From Campylobacter hyointestinalis subsp. hyointestinalis (GTDB lineage: Bacteria; Campylobacterota; Campylobacteria; Campylobacterales; Campylobacteraceae): DNA of 64,000 nt. Shown here in pieces: positions 9,003-21,821 of this stretch (the stretch's first letter is position 1; each line of letters opens with the position of its first letter). The translations under genes were made by a program, and so were the position numbers. The stretch spans positions 1,674,001 to 1,738,000 of the forward strand of contig NZ_CP053827.1 of the NCBI RefSeq assembly GCF_013372145.1, given 5' to 3'. The notes under the pieces are model-generated. The model did not search any database and was not told where the DNA came from. It worked only from the letters and a program-made list of their open reading frames with translations.

Positions 9003-9120
9003 GGACCATTGAGAAATTTAAGATTTATTTATTAAACAATAATTTAGCTTAATTTTAAATTAAAATAAATTATATAAATATAAGGTAGGACGTCATAGAT
9101 CGTTATGATTAAAATTCGTA

Positions 9121-10002
9121 TTAAGTTTTAGACTTTTTCTTCAAGCTAGCCAAGACTCCAGAGACTATGACTAACGCAAGCGAGATGAGATAAACCCCCA
9201 ATATTTCTTCGCCAAATACCAAAACCAGCAAAAATGCAGAAAGGATAGGAATCACGAAAATAAACATAGCAGCAAAAGACGCTTCTAGTCCTTGCAAAGC
9301 TTTTATCCAAAACAGATACGAAATACCGTTTAAAAACACGCCGTTTATGAGTATAAATCCCCACTCTTTCAAATTTGGAAGTTTAAATTCGCTAAAACAA
9401 AAAACACTAAAAAATGAGTACAAAACAGCACCGAAAAAATAGATACAAACTGCATTTATCGCACTAACTTTTACTTTTTTGCTAAGTACGGAAAACAGAG
9501 CGAAACTAAAAGCGCCCAAAGCGACAAACAAGATCACGTTCATTTGAGTAAAGTTCACGCTCCATATATCGCCTTTTAAAAGCACTAAAATAGTAGCACT
9601 AAAGCCAAACACCAAAGACAATATTTTATTTCGTCCCAAGCTTTCTTTTAGCAATATGACGGATAATAAAACGATAAAAATAGGCCACGTGTATTGCACC
9701 ACAAGGACTTCTAAACCATTTGATCTTTGGTATCCAAAATATAAAAGAAGATAGTAAAAAAAGTCTAAAAATCCAAGAAAAAATAAAAAAACATAAGTAC
9801 TAAACTTATAAGAAAATACGCTTTTAATGCTTTTGCTAAATATCAAAACGACCAAGAGTGATGCAAAAGAAACTATGCTTGAGTAAAAAAGATACTGATG
9901 ATGATCCAAGCTAGTCCCAGCAAATTTAGCAAATACCGGTATAAAAGACCAAAGCAGTATGCAAAGAGCCAAGTAGATACTGCCTTGTAAGTTTATCTTC
10001 AT
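9121..10002 (-). CDS. EamA/DMT-family transporter
   Basis: The 293-residue protein has about ten hydrophobic helices in two repeated five-helix halves, with the EamA pattern (ILLWSFIPVFAKFAG at the start). It ends in a basic cytoplasmic tail (SLKKKSKT). Such proteins export small metabolites in the inner membrane; the substrate is unknown. It lies 20 bases downstream of the YuiF/NhaC-type transporter gene on the same strand. A different EamA protein occurs at 29158-30066. Confidence 0.8.
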   Translation of the reverse strand: MKINLQGSIYLALCILLWSFIPVFAKFAGTSLDHHQYLFYSSIVSFASLLVVLIFSKSIKSVFSYKFSTYVFLFFLGFLDFFYYLLLYFGYQRSNGLEVLVVQYTWPIFIVLLSVILLKESLGRNKILSLVFGFSATILVLLKGDIWSVNFTQMNVILFVALGAFSFALFSVLSKKVKVSAINAVCIYFFGAVLYSFFSVFCFSEFKLPNLKEWGFILINGVFLNGISYLFWIKALQGLEASFAAMFIFVIPILSAFLLVLVFGEEILGVYLISLALVIVSGVLASLKKKSKT

Positions 10003-10022
10003 TATTTAAAATGATTCTAAAT

Positions 10023-11336
10023 TTAGATAAATAGCGAAAATATCACGCCAAATACGATTAGCGGGATATTGAAAAATATAAAAGTCGGTACACAAGTATC
10101 ATAGATGTGGCTATGCTTACCATCGGCGTTTAGTCCCGAAGTCGGCCCTAAAGTACTATCGCTCGCAGGGCTTCCGGCGTCTCCTAAGGCAGCGGCTATA
10201 CCAACTAAAAGTATAGTAGCAGGAACACTAAATCCAAGGCTCACGCAAAGCGGCACGTAAATAGCTGCTATGATAGGGATAGTCCCAAAACTAGTTCCGA
10301 TACCCATAGTTACAAGAAGTCCGATAACTAGCATTATGATAGCTCCACCAAGCTTACCACCGCTTATAGAACTCGCAAAATTTATAAGCTCACTTATACC
10401 GCCAGTTTCTCTGATAACCGAACCAAATCCAGCAGCCACAAGCATAATAAAAGCGATAAACGCCATCATAGCAAGACCTTGTTCCATCACTTTATCCATC
10501 TTTTTATACTCTATACCGCCAAATATTATCATAACGATAAGTCCCAAAATAGCTCCTAAAGGAAGAGAACTGCTCCAAATTTGCACACCAAAAGCGATCA
10601 CTGCACCGCCAAGCACTACCCACTCTTTTTGCCCCATACAAAGATCTTCTTTTTGTGCTACTTTTAGCTCTTTACTTTCTAAAGCACTTTGCGTATAATC
10701 TCTAGGTTTTCTATAATAAAATAGAGCCAGAACTAAACCGATGAGCATAGCTACGCCGCCTATCCACATAACGCTACTTATATCGCCTATCTCTACGTTA
10801 ATGCCGTTATTTCCAAGCTCTTTTTTAAGAATAGTATGAAACAAAAGACCAAAACCGACTGAAATACTGACATACGGGGCTTGTAGTCCAAAAGTAAGTG
10901 CGCACGCCACAGCTCGTCTATCTATCCTAAGCTTATTCATCAAAGCAAGCAAGGGTGGTATCAAGATAGGTATAAAAGCTATATGAACTGGTATGAGATT
11001 TTGAGAAAAACATGCTATAAAAGCTATACTCAAAGAAAACCAAAAAACCTTTTTACTGATAAATTTACTAACGTAATGTATCAAAATAGGAGTTAAATTT
11101 GTCATACTGATAGCCGCGGCAAGCGCTCCAAGAAGTATGTAGCTAAGTGCGGTTTCTAAGTTGCCTTGCATTCCTGTTATAAGTAAATTCGTGGTCTCTA
11201 CCAGACCTTTTCCAGCAAGCATTCCAGCGGCCAAAGCCGAGATAAGTATGGCTAAAAAGACGTTAAAGCGCAGTAAGCACAAAACACACATAAGTAAAAC
11301 GCTAAGCACCACGGGATTTGTTAGTAACATTATCAC
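10023..11336 (-). CDS. NhaC/YuiF-type secondary transporter
   Basis: The 437-residue protein has about 11-12 membrane helices and the signature GDAGSPASDSTLGPTSGLNADGKHSH near the C-terminus, typical of the Na+/H+ antiporter-like YuiF group within the ion-transporter superfamily. Some relatives carry amino acids rather than Na+, so the substrate is open. It probably forms an operon with the EamA gene. The nearest upstream gene is an amino-acid permease, which favours an amino-acid-related role. Confidence 0.7.
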   Translation of the reverse strand: MIMLLTNPVVLSVLLMCVLCLLRFNVFLAILISALAAGMLAGKGLVETTNLLITGMQGNLETALSYILLGALAAAISMTNLTPILIHYVSKFISKKVFWFSLSIAFIACFSQNLIPVHIAFIPILIPPLLALMNKLRIDRRAVACALTFGLQAPYVSISVGFGLLFHTILKKELGNNGINVEIGDISSVMWIGGVAMLIGLVLALFYYRKPRDYTQSALESKELKVAQKEDLCMGQKEWVVLGGAVIAFGVQIWSSSLPLGAILGLIVMIIFGGIEYKKMDKVMEQGLAMMAFIAFIMLVAAGFGSVIRETGGISELINFASSISGGKLGGAIIMLVIGLLVTMGIGTSFGTIPIIAAIYVPLCVSLGFSVPATILLVGIAAALGDAGSPASDSTLGPTSGLNADGKHSHIYDTCVPTFIFFNIPLIVFGVIFSLFI

Positions 11337-11413
11337 CCTTTTTTTGTTTATATTTTATCTGCCATTTTACAAATATATAGCTTAAATTTAAGAATTATTT
11401 ACTACTAAATTTG

Positions 11414-12673
11414 CTAAATCATCATTTTATAAACGACACTGCTGATAGTAAGAAGCCCTGTGAGCAAAACAAAACCATCAAGAACTAAATTTTTATGTTT
11501 GTGTAGTTTTTTAACACTATAAATAGCAACGATAGGCATAACAAACAAAATAGCAGCTATGATAGGACCACCTAAATTCTCTATAAAATCAAGTATGCTA
11601 GGATTTACGTAAGCCACTATGATGATGGTAACTAACATAAAAGTCGTACTGAATTTCTTGATATTATATACGTTTGGTCGCTCGTTGCCGCTCATTTTGA
11701 TACCTTTACGAATTATCCCATTTAGTCCTTCATAAGCTCCGAAATAATGTCCAAAAAACGAACTAGCAATAGCCAAAAACGCGACAAGTGGTGCGCCATA
11801 AGATATGAGATTATTATCAAATTTATCGGCAAAATATGAAAGGATAGGTATATTTGCCGCTCTAGCTGCGCTAAAATCATTTACATCTAGACACAAAATA
11901 CAAGAAAATACAAAAAACATAGTAAAACTTACTAACATTATAGTGGTGTTAAATAGTATCTGATTGCTCTTTGCGTGAGCATTTTGCGGATATCTTCTTT
12001 TAACGCTCATAGTAAAGGTTGAGATCGCAGGCGAATGATTAAATGCAAACACTAGCACAGGAAGCGTTAGCCAAACAGTGACCAAAAAGTCTTTTAAGCT
12101 TCCTATTTGAGACACTGACTCTAATTTCCAATGAGGAATGAGATACAAAGAAAATGCAAATAAAACAGCGCAAAGCGGATAGACTAGCATATTACAGGCT
12201 CTTGTGATAAACTCTTCTTTTAAAAACATTACCATTGTCATAAGAGCGACTAATACAGCAGAAAGCACGGCTCTTATCCACGGATACAAAGTCATAGTCG
12301 TAGGATCAAACAAGCTAGTAAGACCTAATTGATAAATGAAAAAATTTGCAAATGTATTTGTGATGCCAACTCCATAAGCCAAGCATATAGGATAGATAGC
12401 GAAAAAATACAAAATCGTAATAGCAAAGCTAACTCCCCTGCCCCAGTACTCTTCAGCTGCTTGTGTGATGTCGCGCTCACCATCGGCCGAGCCTACGAAA
12501 CGACTAAGAGATCTATGCGATAACCAAACCATAGGAAATATCAAAAAAGTCATAACCACAACAGGAGGGAAGCCGCCTACTCCGGCTTTTATCGGTAAAA
12601 AAAGAATTCCCGCCCCAATAGCCGTTCCAAATAGCGACAACATCCAGCGAGTATCAAATTTAGTCCATTTCAT
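11414..12673 (-). CDS. HAAAP-family serine/threonine permease (SdaC-like)
   Basis: The 419-residue protein has about 11 membrane helices and begins with a cytosolic stretch then MLSLFGTAIGAGILFLPIKAG, the conserved first helix of the HAAAP (SdaC/TdcC) family of H+-coupled serine/threonine symporters. Campylobacter uses serine as a main carbon source through SdaC-SdaA. No sdaA lies next to it here, so the substrate assignment rests on family likeness. The gene appears monocistronic. Confidence 0.75.
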   Translation of the reverse strand: MKWTKFDTRWMLSLFGTAIGAGILFLPIKAGVGGFPPVVVMTFLIFPMVWLSHRSLSRFVGSADGERDITQAAEEYWGRGVSFAITILYFFAIYPICLAYGVGITNTFANFFIYQLGLTSLFDPTTMTLYPWIRAVLSAVLVALMTMVMFLKEEFITRACNMLVYPLCAVLFAFSLYLIPHWKLESVSQIGSLKDFLVTVWLTLPVLVFAFNHSPAISTFTMSVKRRYPQNAHAKSNQILFNTTIMLVSFTMFFVFSCILCLDVNDFSAARAANIPILSYFADKFDNNLISYGAPLVAFLAIASSFFGHYFGAYEGLNGIIRKGIKMSGNERPNVYNIKKFSTTFMLVTIIIVAYVNPSILDFIENLGGPIIAAILFVMPIVAIYSVKKLHKHKNLVLDGFVLLTGLLTISSVVYKMMI

Positions 12674-12833
12674 ATAAATCCTTATGAAAAAATGAGTTAA
12701 GTATAATATAAAAATTCAAAAAATCAATTTAAATTTATAAGAAATATTTAATATAAATTTACGAATTTTCACATATTGTTTTATCGCCTAGCCAAAGCTT
12801 ACGTATTTTTAATTTTTTTAAATAAATTTTGGC

Positions 12834-12839
12834 TACAAT
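12834..12839 (+). promoter_or_regulatory. Probable -10 element of ilvD
   Basis: TACAAT preceded by T-rich sequence and TTTTGGC, the loose sigma-70 form usual in Campylobacter, sits 34 bases upstream of the ilvD ATG. Confidence 0.5.
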
Positions 12840-12872
12840 GCAAGCAAAAATACAAAAGTAAAAGGATACAAT

Positions 12873-14546
12873 ATGCGAAGCGATATCATAAAAGACGGTT
12901 ACACAAGGACTCCACACCGCTCACTTCTAAGAGCGACTGGGCTTAAAGATGACGACTTTAAAAAACCGTTTATCGGCGTGGCAAATAGCTTCATAGAGAT
13001 AATCCCTGGACATTTTTTCTTAAACAAATACTCAGAGATCCTTAAAGACGAGATCCGCAAAAACGGCTGCGTACCGTTTGAGTTCAATACTATCGGTGTT
13101 GATGATGGTATCGCTATGGGGCACGAGGGTATGCTTTACTCGCTTCCAAGCCGTGAGATCATCGCAAACTCTGTTGAAACAGTGATGAACGCTCACGCAC
13201 TTGACGCACTTGTTTGCATACCTAACTGCGACAAGATCGTCCCTGGAATGCTTATGGGCGCACTAAGAGTAAATGTACCGACCATATTTATAAGCGGCGG
13301 TCCTATGGCTGCTGGAGTCGGAGCTAAAGGTGAAGCTTTGGATCTAAACTCTGCTTTTGAAGCAGTCGGTGCTTATGAGACAAAGCGTATTGATGAAAAA
13401 GAGCTTAAATTTATCGAATGCAACGCCTGTCCAAGTGGCGGAAGCTGCTCAGGAATGTTTACTGCAAATTCGATGAATACGCTTTGTGAAGCTATGGGCG
13501 TAGCTTTAGAGGGAAATGGCACCGTGCTTGCACTCACTCCTGAGCGCGAAGAGCTCATCAGAAAAGCAGCGCGCAGGATCTGCGAGATTGCACTTGATGA
13601 GCGCTATAAGATCAGAAATATAATCAATGAAAAAACTATCAAAAACGCTATGGTCGTAGATATGGCAATGGGCGGAAGCTCAAATACAATTTTACATATG
13701 TTAGCTATAAGCCGTGAAGCTGGCTCACCGCTAGACATAGCTAGTCTAAATGACATAAGTCGCTCAGTACCACACATAGCTAAAATAGCTCCGAGTCTGC
13801 CTAGTGTACATATGCAAGACGTCGCTAGAGCCGGGGGACTAAGCGCAGTTATAAACGAGATAGCTAAATTTAATAGCGATTTACTAAGTTTAGACGCTCT
13901 TACCATAAGCGGCGAGAGCTTAGGAGATAGGGTAAAAAATGCTGAGATTTTAGATGAAAGCGTGATCCATACAGTAGAAAATGCTTACTCAAAAGTAGGC
14001 GGACTAGCTATTTTATTTGGAAATTTAGCAGAGCAAGGATGCGTGATAAAGGTTGCTGGTATCATCGGCGGCAGACAATTTAGCGGAAAAGCGGTCTGCT
14101 TTAACTCTCAAGATGAAGCTATAAATGGAATTTCAAGTGGGAAAGTTCAAAAAGGGGATGTCGTAGTTTTAAGATACGAAGGACCAAAAGGAGGTCCCGG
14201 AATGCAAGAAATGCTAAGTCCAACTAGCCTTATAGTGGGACGTGGGCTTGGAGCGGACGTAGCTCTCATAACAGACGGTAGATTTAGCGGAGCGACAAGG
14301 GGACTTAGCATAGGACACGTAAGCCCAGAAGCAGCCGAAGGCGGTATGATAGGGCTCTTAAAAGACGGTGACATTATAGATATCGACGTAGATAAATTTA
14401 GTATAAACGTACGTTTAAGCGACACTGAGATAGAAGCGAGACGCAAAGAGTGGAAATACGCTGGAAAACAAGTAAATAGCCGCTGTCTAAGACAGTACCA
14501 AAAACTAGTCACAAATGCAAGCAACGGCGCGATTTTAGAGGCGTGA
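12873..14546 (+). CDS. ilvD: Dihydroxy-acid dehydratase
   Basis: The 557-residue protein matches IlvD over its whole length. It includes the Cys motifs for the Fe-S cluster ([12 protein letters not shown] and [20 protein letters not shown]) and the C-terminal [23 protein letters not shown] block. It dehydrates 2,3-dihydroxy-3-methylbutanoate and -pentanoate in valine and isoleucine synthesis. An AAAGGA Shine-Dalgarno precedes the ATG. Length is normal. It is transcribed alone, divergently from the permease gene. Confidence 0.95.
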   Translation: MRSDIIKDGYTRTPHRSLLRATGLKDDDFKKPFIGVANSFIEIIPGHFFLNKYSEILKDEIRKNGCVPFEFNTIGVDDGIAMGHEGMLYSLPSREIIANSVETVMNAHALDALVCIPNCDKIVPGMLMGALRVNVPTIFISGGPMAAGVGAKGEALDLNSAFEAVGAYETKRIDEKELKFIECNACPSGGSCSGMFTANSMNTLCEAMGVALEGNGTVLALTPEREELIRKAARRICEIALDERYKIRNIINEKTIKNAMVVDMAMGGSSNTILHMLAISREAGSPLDIASLNDISRSVPHIAKIAPSLPSVHMQDVARAGGLSAVINEIAKFNSDLLSLDALTISGESLGDRVKNAEILDESVIHTVENAYSKVGGLAILFGNLAEQGCVIKVAGIIGGRQFSGKAVCFNSQDEAINGISSGKVQKGDVVVLRYEGPKGGPGMQEMLSPTSLIVGRGLGADVALITDGRFSGATRGLSIGHVSPEAAEGGMIGLLKDGDIIDIDVDKFSINVRLSDTEIEARRKEWKYAGKQVNSRCLRQYQKLVTNASNGAILEA

Positions 14547-14556
14547 GAGTTAAAAT

Positions 14557-15354
14557 ATAGGGATAACAGAAATTGTAGCAATTTTCTCAGTTATTATTTC
14601 AATTATATCACTGTGTTATTCTTTAAAATATAATAGACTAGACCAAAACTTTAAAGAATTAGATGCACTATTAAAAGTTCAGGGTTCAAATCAAAAATAC
14701 ACTGAACTTTTATTTGAAACATACTTTTTATTTAAAAATATGTTTAATCAATTTATAGATTTAAATAATGAAATTTATGAAAATATCAGATATAAAATTG
14801 ATAACTACAAAACAGAAAATGTTTTAAATTTACGCCATAAATTAGATGATGTTATAGATATCTTTAAAGAAAATCAAAATGTTAAATATCAAAATATAAT
14901 ATACATTAGAAACAATATAGCAAATTTTATTTATAACAAAATGGCTAATGATTTTATTTTAAATAATAATAAAGAAAGTATTGAATATCGCTTAAAAAAT
15001 ATCTATGAGAATTTTGATTTGAGTAAGATAGATGAATTTTGCAGTTATACCGAATGTGAGCTGGAAAAGCTAACAAAATTTCATTTGAATCATAAGGATA
15101 AAATAGATGAAAGTATAGAAATTTTAAAAAGAGAATTTATAAAATTCAAATTTATGAATAAAAATATAAATAACCCACTAGAACATAAATTTAAAATGCT
15201 AATTGAAACGCTAGAAAGCATAAATGAAATACAATATCATTTTAAAATATACAATGATAAAAACTATTTTCTTACTAATATTATTGCTAATCTATTACTA
15301 ATTGAAACCATAAATATAAAAATACAAGATATCATATGTCAAAATTATGAATAA
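14557..15354 (+). CDS. Orphan membrane-anchored protein with no canonical start codon
   Basis: An ATG at 14740 opens a 204-residue reading frame, but the same frame is open back to a stop at 14551. The extra ~60 codons encode a clean membrane helix (EIVAIFSVIISIISLCYSL) followed by helical polar sequence, so I think the gene starts there. No ATG, GTG or TTG is available. The best candidate is ATA at 14557, seven bases after GAGAG. The rest is highly charged, Asn/Lys/Ile-rich and predicted helical. The composition is more AT-rich than the flanking ilvD and pyrG genes, suggesting transfer or a 5'-truncated gene. No family recognised. Confidence 0.5.
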   Translation: MGITEIVAIFSVIISIISLCYSLKYNRLDQNFKELDALLKVQGSNQKYTELLFETYFLFKNMFNQFIDLNNEIYENIRYKIDNYKTENVLNLRHKLDDVIDIFKENQNVKYQNIIYIRNNIANFIYNKMANDFILNNNKESIEYRLKNIYENFDLSKIDEFCSYTECELEKLTKFHLNHKDKIDESIEILKREFIKFKFMNKNINNPLEHKFKMLIETLESINEIQYHFKIYNDKNYFLTNIIANLLLIETINIKIQDIICQNYE

Positions 15355-15384
15355 TTTAAATTTACCATACCATAAAAAAACTTT

Positions 15385-18660
<3,276 letters not shown>

Positions 18661-18664
<4 letters not shown>

Positions 18665-18682
18665 CTTCTTTTTTGAAGCTAC
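18661..18682 (+). terminator. Hairpin at the recJ stop codon
   Basis: Eight-base stem (18661-18668 / 18675-18682) with a T6 loop that begins in the recJ stop. There is no T-run after it, so it may be a weak terminator or a 3'-end protecting structure. Confidence 0.35.
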
Positions 18683-18905
18683 ATATAGTTAAATTTGGCT
18701 ATTAAAAAAATATATTTTATACTAATTTTATATTATAAATTTACCATTTGCTACACATTATAAAAATAAATATTGCTTATATAAAAACTTAGTAAAAAGC
18801 CTAAAAATAGAGATTTAAAGAGCAAATTTAAAGCATAAAATGCCTATTTTTCTATAAAATATAAATATTTTACAAAGCAAATTCGAAGTAAATTTTAAAT
18901 GAAGT
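18683..18905. other. AT-rich intergenic sequence before nhaA
   Basis: About 340 bases separate recJ from nhaA. The first ~220 are very A/T-rich with no open gene. The remainder is the nhaA promoter and leader. Confidence 0.5.
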
Positions 18906-18914
18906 TGGTATAAT
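18906..18914 (+). promoter_or_regulatory. Extended -10 promoter of nhaA
   Basis: TGG-TATAAT, with the hexamer at 18909-18914, is an extended -10. It leaves an untranslated leader of roughly 105 bases before the nhaA ATG, long for this genome. Confidence 0.6.
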
Positions 18915-19026
18915 AATTACTCAAAAGTAACCTCAAAGAGTTTAAACATAATAGAGCCTTAGTTATGCTTGAGCTTACCTAGATTGGTGTTATATTTTTT
19001 ATTTGATGATTTAAATAGGAGAGCGT

Positions 19027-20190
19027 ATGAATTTAATCTTAAAATTTGTAAAGCACGAGTCTTTTGGCGGTGTTTTATTGATCATATCTACAGTCTTAGC
19101 ACTGATCTTCCAAAACGGTTTTTTAAGCGAATTTTATAGAGAAATACTAAGAGCTGAGTTTAGTATAGGTTTTCGTGATTTCAACCTTTCTAAGCCACTT
19201 ATTTTATGGGTAAATGACGGACTTATGGCGATATTTTTCTTTGTCGTCGGACTTGAGCTTAAACGAGAAATAGCAGATGGCGAACTATCCAAACCATCTC
19301 AAATAGCACTTCCTACCATAGCCGCACTTGGTGGAGTGATCTTCCCTGCGTTTATATTTTGGTTTTTTAACCATTCAAACGAATTTGCTATTCGCGGCTG
19401 GGCGATACCTACTGCAACAGACATAGCTTTTGCTCTTGGAGTTTTGCTCTTGCTAGGCAAAAGAGTGCCATCAAGCCTAAAGATATTTTTACTAACTCTT
19501 GCTATCATAGATGACCTATGTGCCATTATCATCATCGCGTTATTTTACACAAGCACGCTTTTATTTAGTGCATTTTTAATGGCCATTATCTGTCTTTTTG
19601 CTCTTGGCGTACTGAATTATTTCAAAGTCGGCATAAAATCAATCTATATCTTGATAACGATAATTCTTTGGCTAAGCGTTTTAAAAAGCGGAGTACATGC
19701 TACTATAGCAGGAGTAGTAGCGGCGTTTTTCATACCTTTAAAAGACAAAGACGGTAGAAATTTTTTAGAAGAGTTAGAGCAAGACTGGCATGGGATCGTA
19801 AGCTACATCATACTTCCAGTTTTTGCCTTTGTCAATGCAGGAGTCGGACTTAGCGGAGTTCACATAAACCAGCTTTTAAACTCAGTTAGCCTCGGTATCT
19901 TCTTTGGATTATTTATAGGAAAACAAGTCGGAGTATTTTTATTTAGCTTTATATTTATAAAATTAGGATTTGGAAAACTACCAGAAGGCTCGACGTGGAA
20001 GCAGTTTTATGGTGTTTGCATACTAACTGGTATAGGATTTACGATGAGCTTATTTGTGGATTCTTTAGCTTACAACGACAGCGCCGCGTTTTTCCACGCC
20101 GATAAGCTTGCTATCTTATTAGCTTCATTTACTGCAGGAGTTATAGGTTTTATTTATTTATATATCTTTTCTAAAAAGATTAAAGATTAA
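19027..20190 (+). CDS. nhaA: Na+/H+ antiporter NhaA
   Basis: The 387-residue, ~12-helix protein matches NhaA, which expels Na+ in exchange for protons at the inner membrane. The ion-binding aspartate pair is present (LAIIDDLCAI), as is the unwound-helix motif TATDIAFALG. A GGAGAG Shine-Dalgarno precedes the ATG. The HugZ-like gene follows after 9 bases, so they form an operon. Confidence 0.93.
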   Translation: MNLILKFVKHESFGGVLLIISTVLALIFQNGFLSEFYREILRAEFSIGFRDFNLSKPLILWVNDGLMAIFFFVVGLELKREIADGELSKPSQIALPTIAALGGVIFPAFIFWFFNHSNEFAIRGWAIPTATDIAFALGVLLLLGKRVPSSLKIFLLTLAIIDDLCAIIIIALFYTSTLLFSAFLMAIICLFALGVLNYFKVGIKSIYILITIILWLSVLKSGVHATIAGVVAAFFIPLKDKDGRNFLEELEQDWHGIVSYIILPVFAFVNAGVGLSGVHINQLLNSVSLGIFFGLFIGKQVGVFLFSFIFIKLGFGKLPEGSTWKQFYGVCILTGIGFTMSLFVDSLAYNDSAAFFHADKLAILLASFTAGVIGFIYLYIFSKKIKD

Positions 20191-20199
20191 AGAGTTAAA

Positions 20200-20694
20200 A
20201 TGCAAAATTTAGATAGCATTCAAAATGAAATGGACTTTTTTATAAATTCATTTAAGAGTCTTTTTATAGCTAGTTTTAGCTCTCATCCAGTAGCTTCTTA
20301 CGCTCCGTTTATCAAAGAAAACGATAGTTTTTATATCTGCATTTCTAGCGTGGCGGAGCATTTTGAAGCTATCAGATCAAATAGCGATAAAATTTCCATA
20401 ATGTTTTTAGAAGACGAGAGCAGCGCAAGCACCGTTTTTGCTAGAAAAAGAGCGAGTTTTAGAGTAAAAGCTACTTTCTTTGAAAACGAGCCTAGGGACG
20501 AACTATTTGATAAATTTCAAGCTAAATTTAAAGATGAACCGGTTTTGGAAATTATTAAAAATATGCTTGACTTTCATATAGTAAAACTTGACGTGCTTGA
20601 GGGAAGATTTGTAAAAGGTTTTGGGAAAGCATATAGCACGGACGGATTAAAAGTCGTAAGCCACATAGCAAAATCCCATATAAAAAATATCTAA
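20200..20694 (+). CDS. Pyridoxamine-phosphate-oxidase-like split-barrel protein (HugZ-like)
   Basis: The 164-residue protein has the split beta-barrel pattern of flavin or heme-binding PNPOx-like proteins (SFSSHPVASYAPFI...FYICISSVAEHFEAI...). HugZ/ChuZ heme oxygenases of Helicobacter and Campylobacter belong to this group but are about 250 residues. This shorter protein lacks an evident extra domain, so heme degradation is only a possibility. It follows nhaA by 9 bases. Confidence 0.65.
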   Translation: MQNLDSIQNEMDFFINSFKSLFIASFSSHPVASYAPFIKENDSFYICISSVAEHFEAIRSNSDKISIMFLEDESSASTVFARKRASFRVKATFFENEPRDELFDKFQAKFKDEPVLEIIKNMLDFHIVKLDVLEGRFVKGFGKAYSTDGLKVVSHIAKSHIKNI

Positions 20695-20767
20695 ATTTAA
20701 AGTACGTTTAGCTTTAAAGTTCAAACAAATAAAATCAACGTGAAATTCTGTATTTAAGAATAAATAA

Positions 20768-20844
20768 TGGTGCCTAGGGGGAGACTCGAACTCCCGACCT
20801 CCGGCTTATGAGACCAGCGCTCTAGCCAGCTGAGCTACCGAGGC
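20768..20844 (-). tRNA. tRNA-Met (CAT)
   Basis: A complete cloverleaf on the minus strand, 77 bases including the encoded CCA (20768-20770). The anticodon loop is CTCATAA and the T-loop GTTCGAG. The acceptor stem has one mismatch. I cannot tell initiator from elongator securely, but the stem does not show the initiator features. Confidence 0.92.
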
Positions 20845-20961
20845 GCACCAAAAGAAAGCGAATTATATCAAAATTAAGCTTATATTAAAATTAATATTTT
20901 TAAATCCAAATTCATCTTTTTAGGGTAAAATAATAGAAGTAAATTTTTAAAGGATATAAAT

Positions 20962-21723
20962 ATGAAAAATTTTCTTACTAGCCTAGGAACAGGGATTTTG
21001 TTTTTGATACTTTTTGTAGCTGGAGCATTTTTCAATGAGTTTTTAACAGCCGAAAAAAGCTTTAATGCGAACAAAAGTATCAATTTTTCAAGAGACATAG
21101 AGGTCTCAAAGTCTATCACACCAAATTTATTTGTATCTGAGCCAAATTTCGTAGCAACTGAAATTTTAGCAAATAAAACGTCTCTAGATACAGATGAAAA
21201 GGCACAAATTTCAAAGCTATTTTCTATGATTATAGAAAGAGCAAAAAAAGACGGGATTTGCGTAGGCGGTAGCTACTCAGTAGAGCCAAGGATCAGCTAT
21301 AAAGACGGCGCGGAAAATATAGTCGGACAAAGAGTAAATGCTCATCTTACTTGCACCATCACAAAAGACAAACTTCCGCTTTACAATGAGCTTTTAAACG
21401 ATATAGATTCTATCCTAAAAACTAGCCAATTCGTAGCGGTTTCTCTACCTTCACTAAGAGCCATAGTAGATTTGAGTGAGGCTCAAAAAAATGAAGAAGC
21501 ATTATACGATGAGCTTTTACAAAAATCACTCGAGCTTGAAAAACACTACTCACAAACATTAGGTAAAAACTGCTCAGTCTCAAATTTAAACCTAAGCCCA
21601 TCTATATCTCGCGTAGCATCGTTAAATAGTATGAAAGAAAGCACTCAAATGGACTTAGCGCTTCCTATAGTAAAAGATGAAATTCAAAAAGCAAGTGCAA
21701 CCGTAGTTTATATTTGTAAATAG
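20962..21723 (+). CDS. Exported hypothetical protein, possibly SIMPL-like
   Basis: The 253-residue protein has an N-terminal membrane/signal helix (LGTGILFLILFVAGAFF) and a periplasmic remainder with alternating strand/helix sequence and two isolated Cys pairs. Its pattern weakly resembles SIMPL/DUF541 proteins, but I do not recognise the family firmly. An AAAGGA Shine-Dalgarno supports the start. It faces flgE convergently, with a hairpin between them. Confidence 0.6.
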   Translation: MKNFLTSLGTGILFLILFVAGAFFNEFLTAEKSFNANKSINFSRDIEVSKSITPNLFVSEPNFVATEILANKTSLDTDEKAQISKLFSMIIERAKKDGICVGGSYSVEPRISYKDGAENIVGQRVNAHLTCTITKDKLPLYNELLNDIDSILKTSQFVAVSLPSLRAIVDLSEAQKNEEALYDELLQKSLELEKHYSQTLGKNCSVSNLNLSPSISRVASLNSMKESTQMDLALPIVKDEIQKASATVVYICK

Positions 21724-21754
21724 TATTTTAAAGGCTTTAGTCAAAGCTTGTAGT

Positions 21755-21785
21755 AAAAATTGCAACGACGTAAAAATCGTTGCAA
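21755..21785 (-). terminator. Terminator of flgE
   Basis: Read on the minus strand, a nine-base perfect stem (arms 21777-21785 and 21760-21768, loop of 8) is followed immediately by five T (21759-21755), 37 bases after the flgE stop codon. Confidence 0.7.
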
Positions 21786-21821
21786 GTAAAGCGTAGAAAA
21801 AAGGGCTTTAAGCTCCTAAAA

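Noticed and set aside
8988-9009. Upstream ATG as the firm start of the chemoreceptor
   Set aside because: It has a weak ribosome binding site and would encode a glycine run before a normal MCP start. It is kept only as an alternative.
14147-14581. 144-codon minus-strand frame across the end of ilvD
   Set aside because: Antisense to the conserved ilvD C-terminus, with no ribosome binding site or family.
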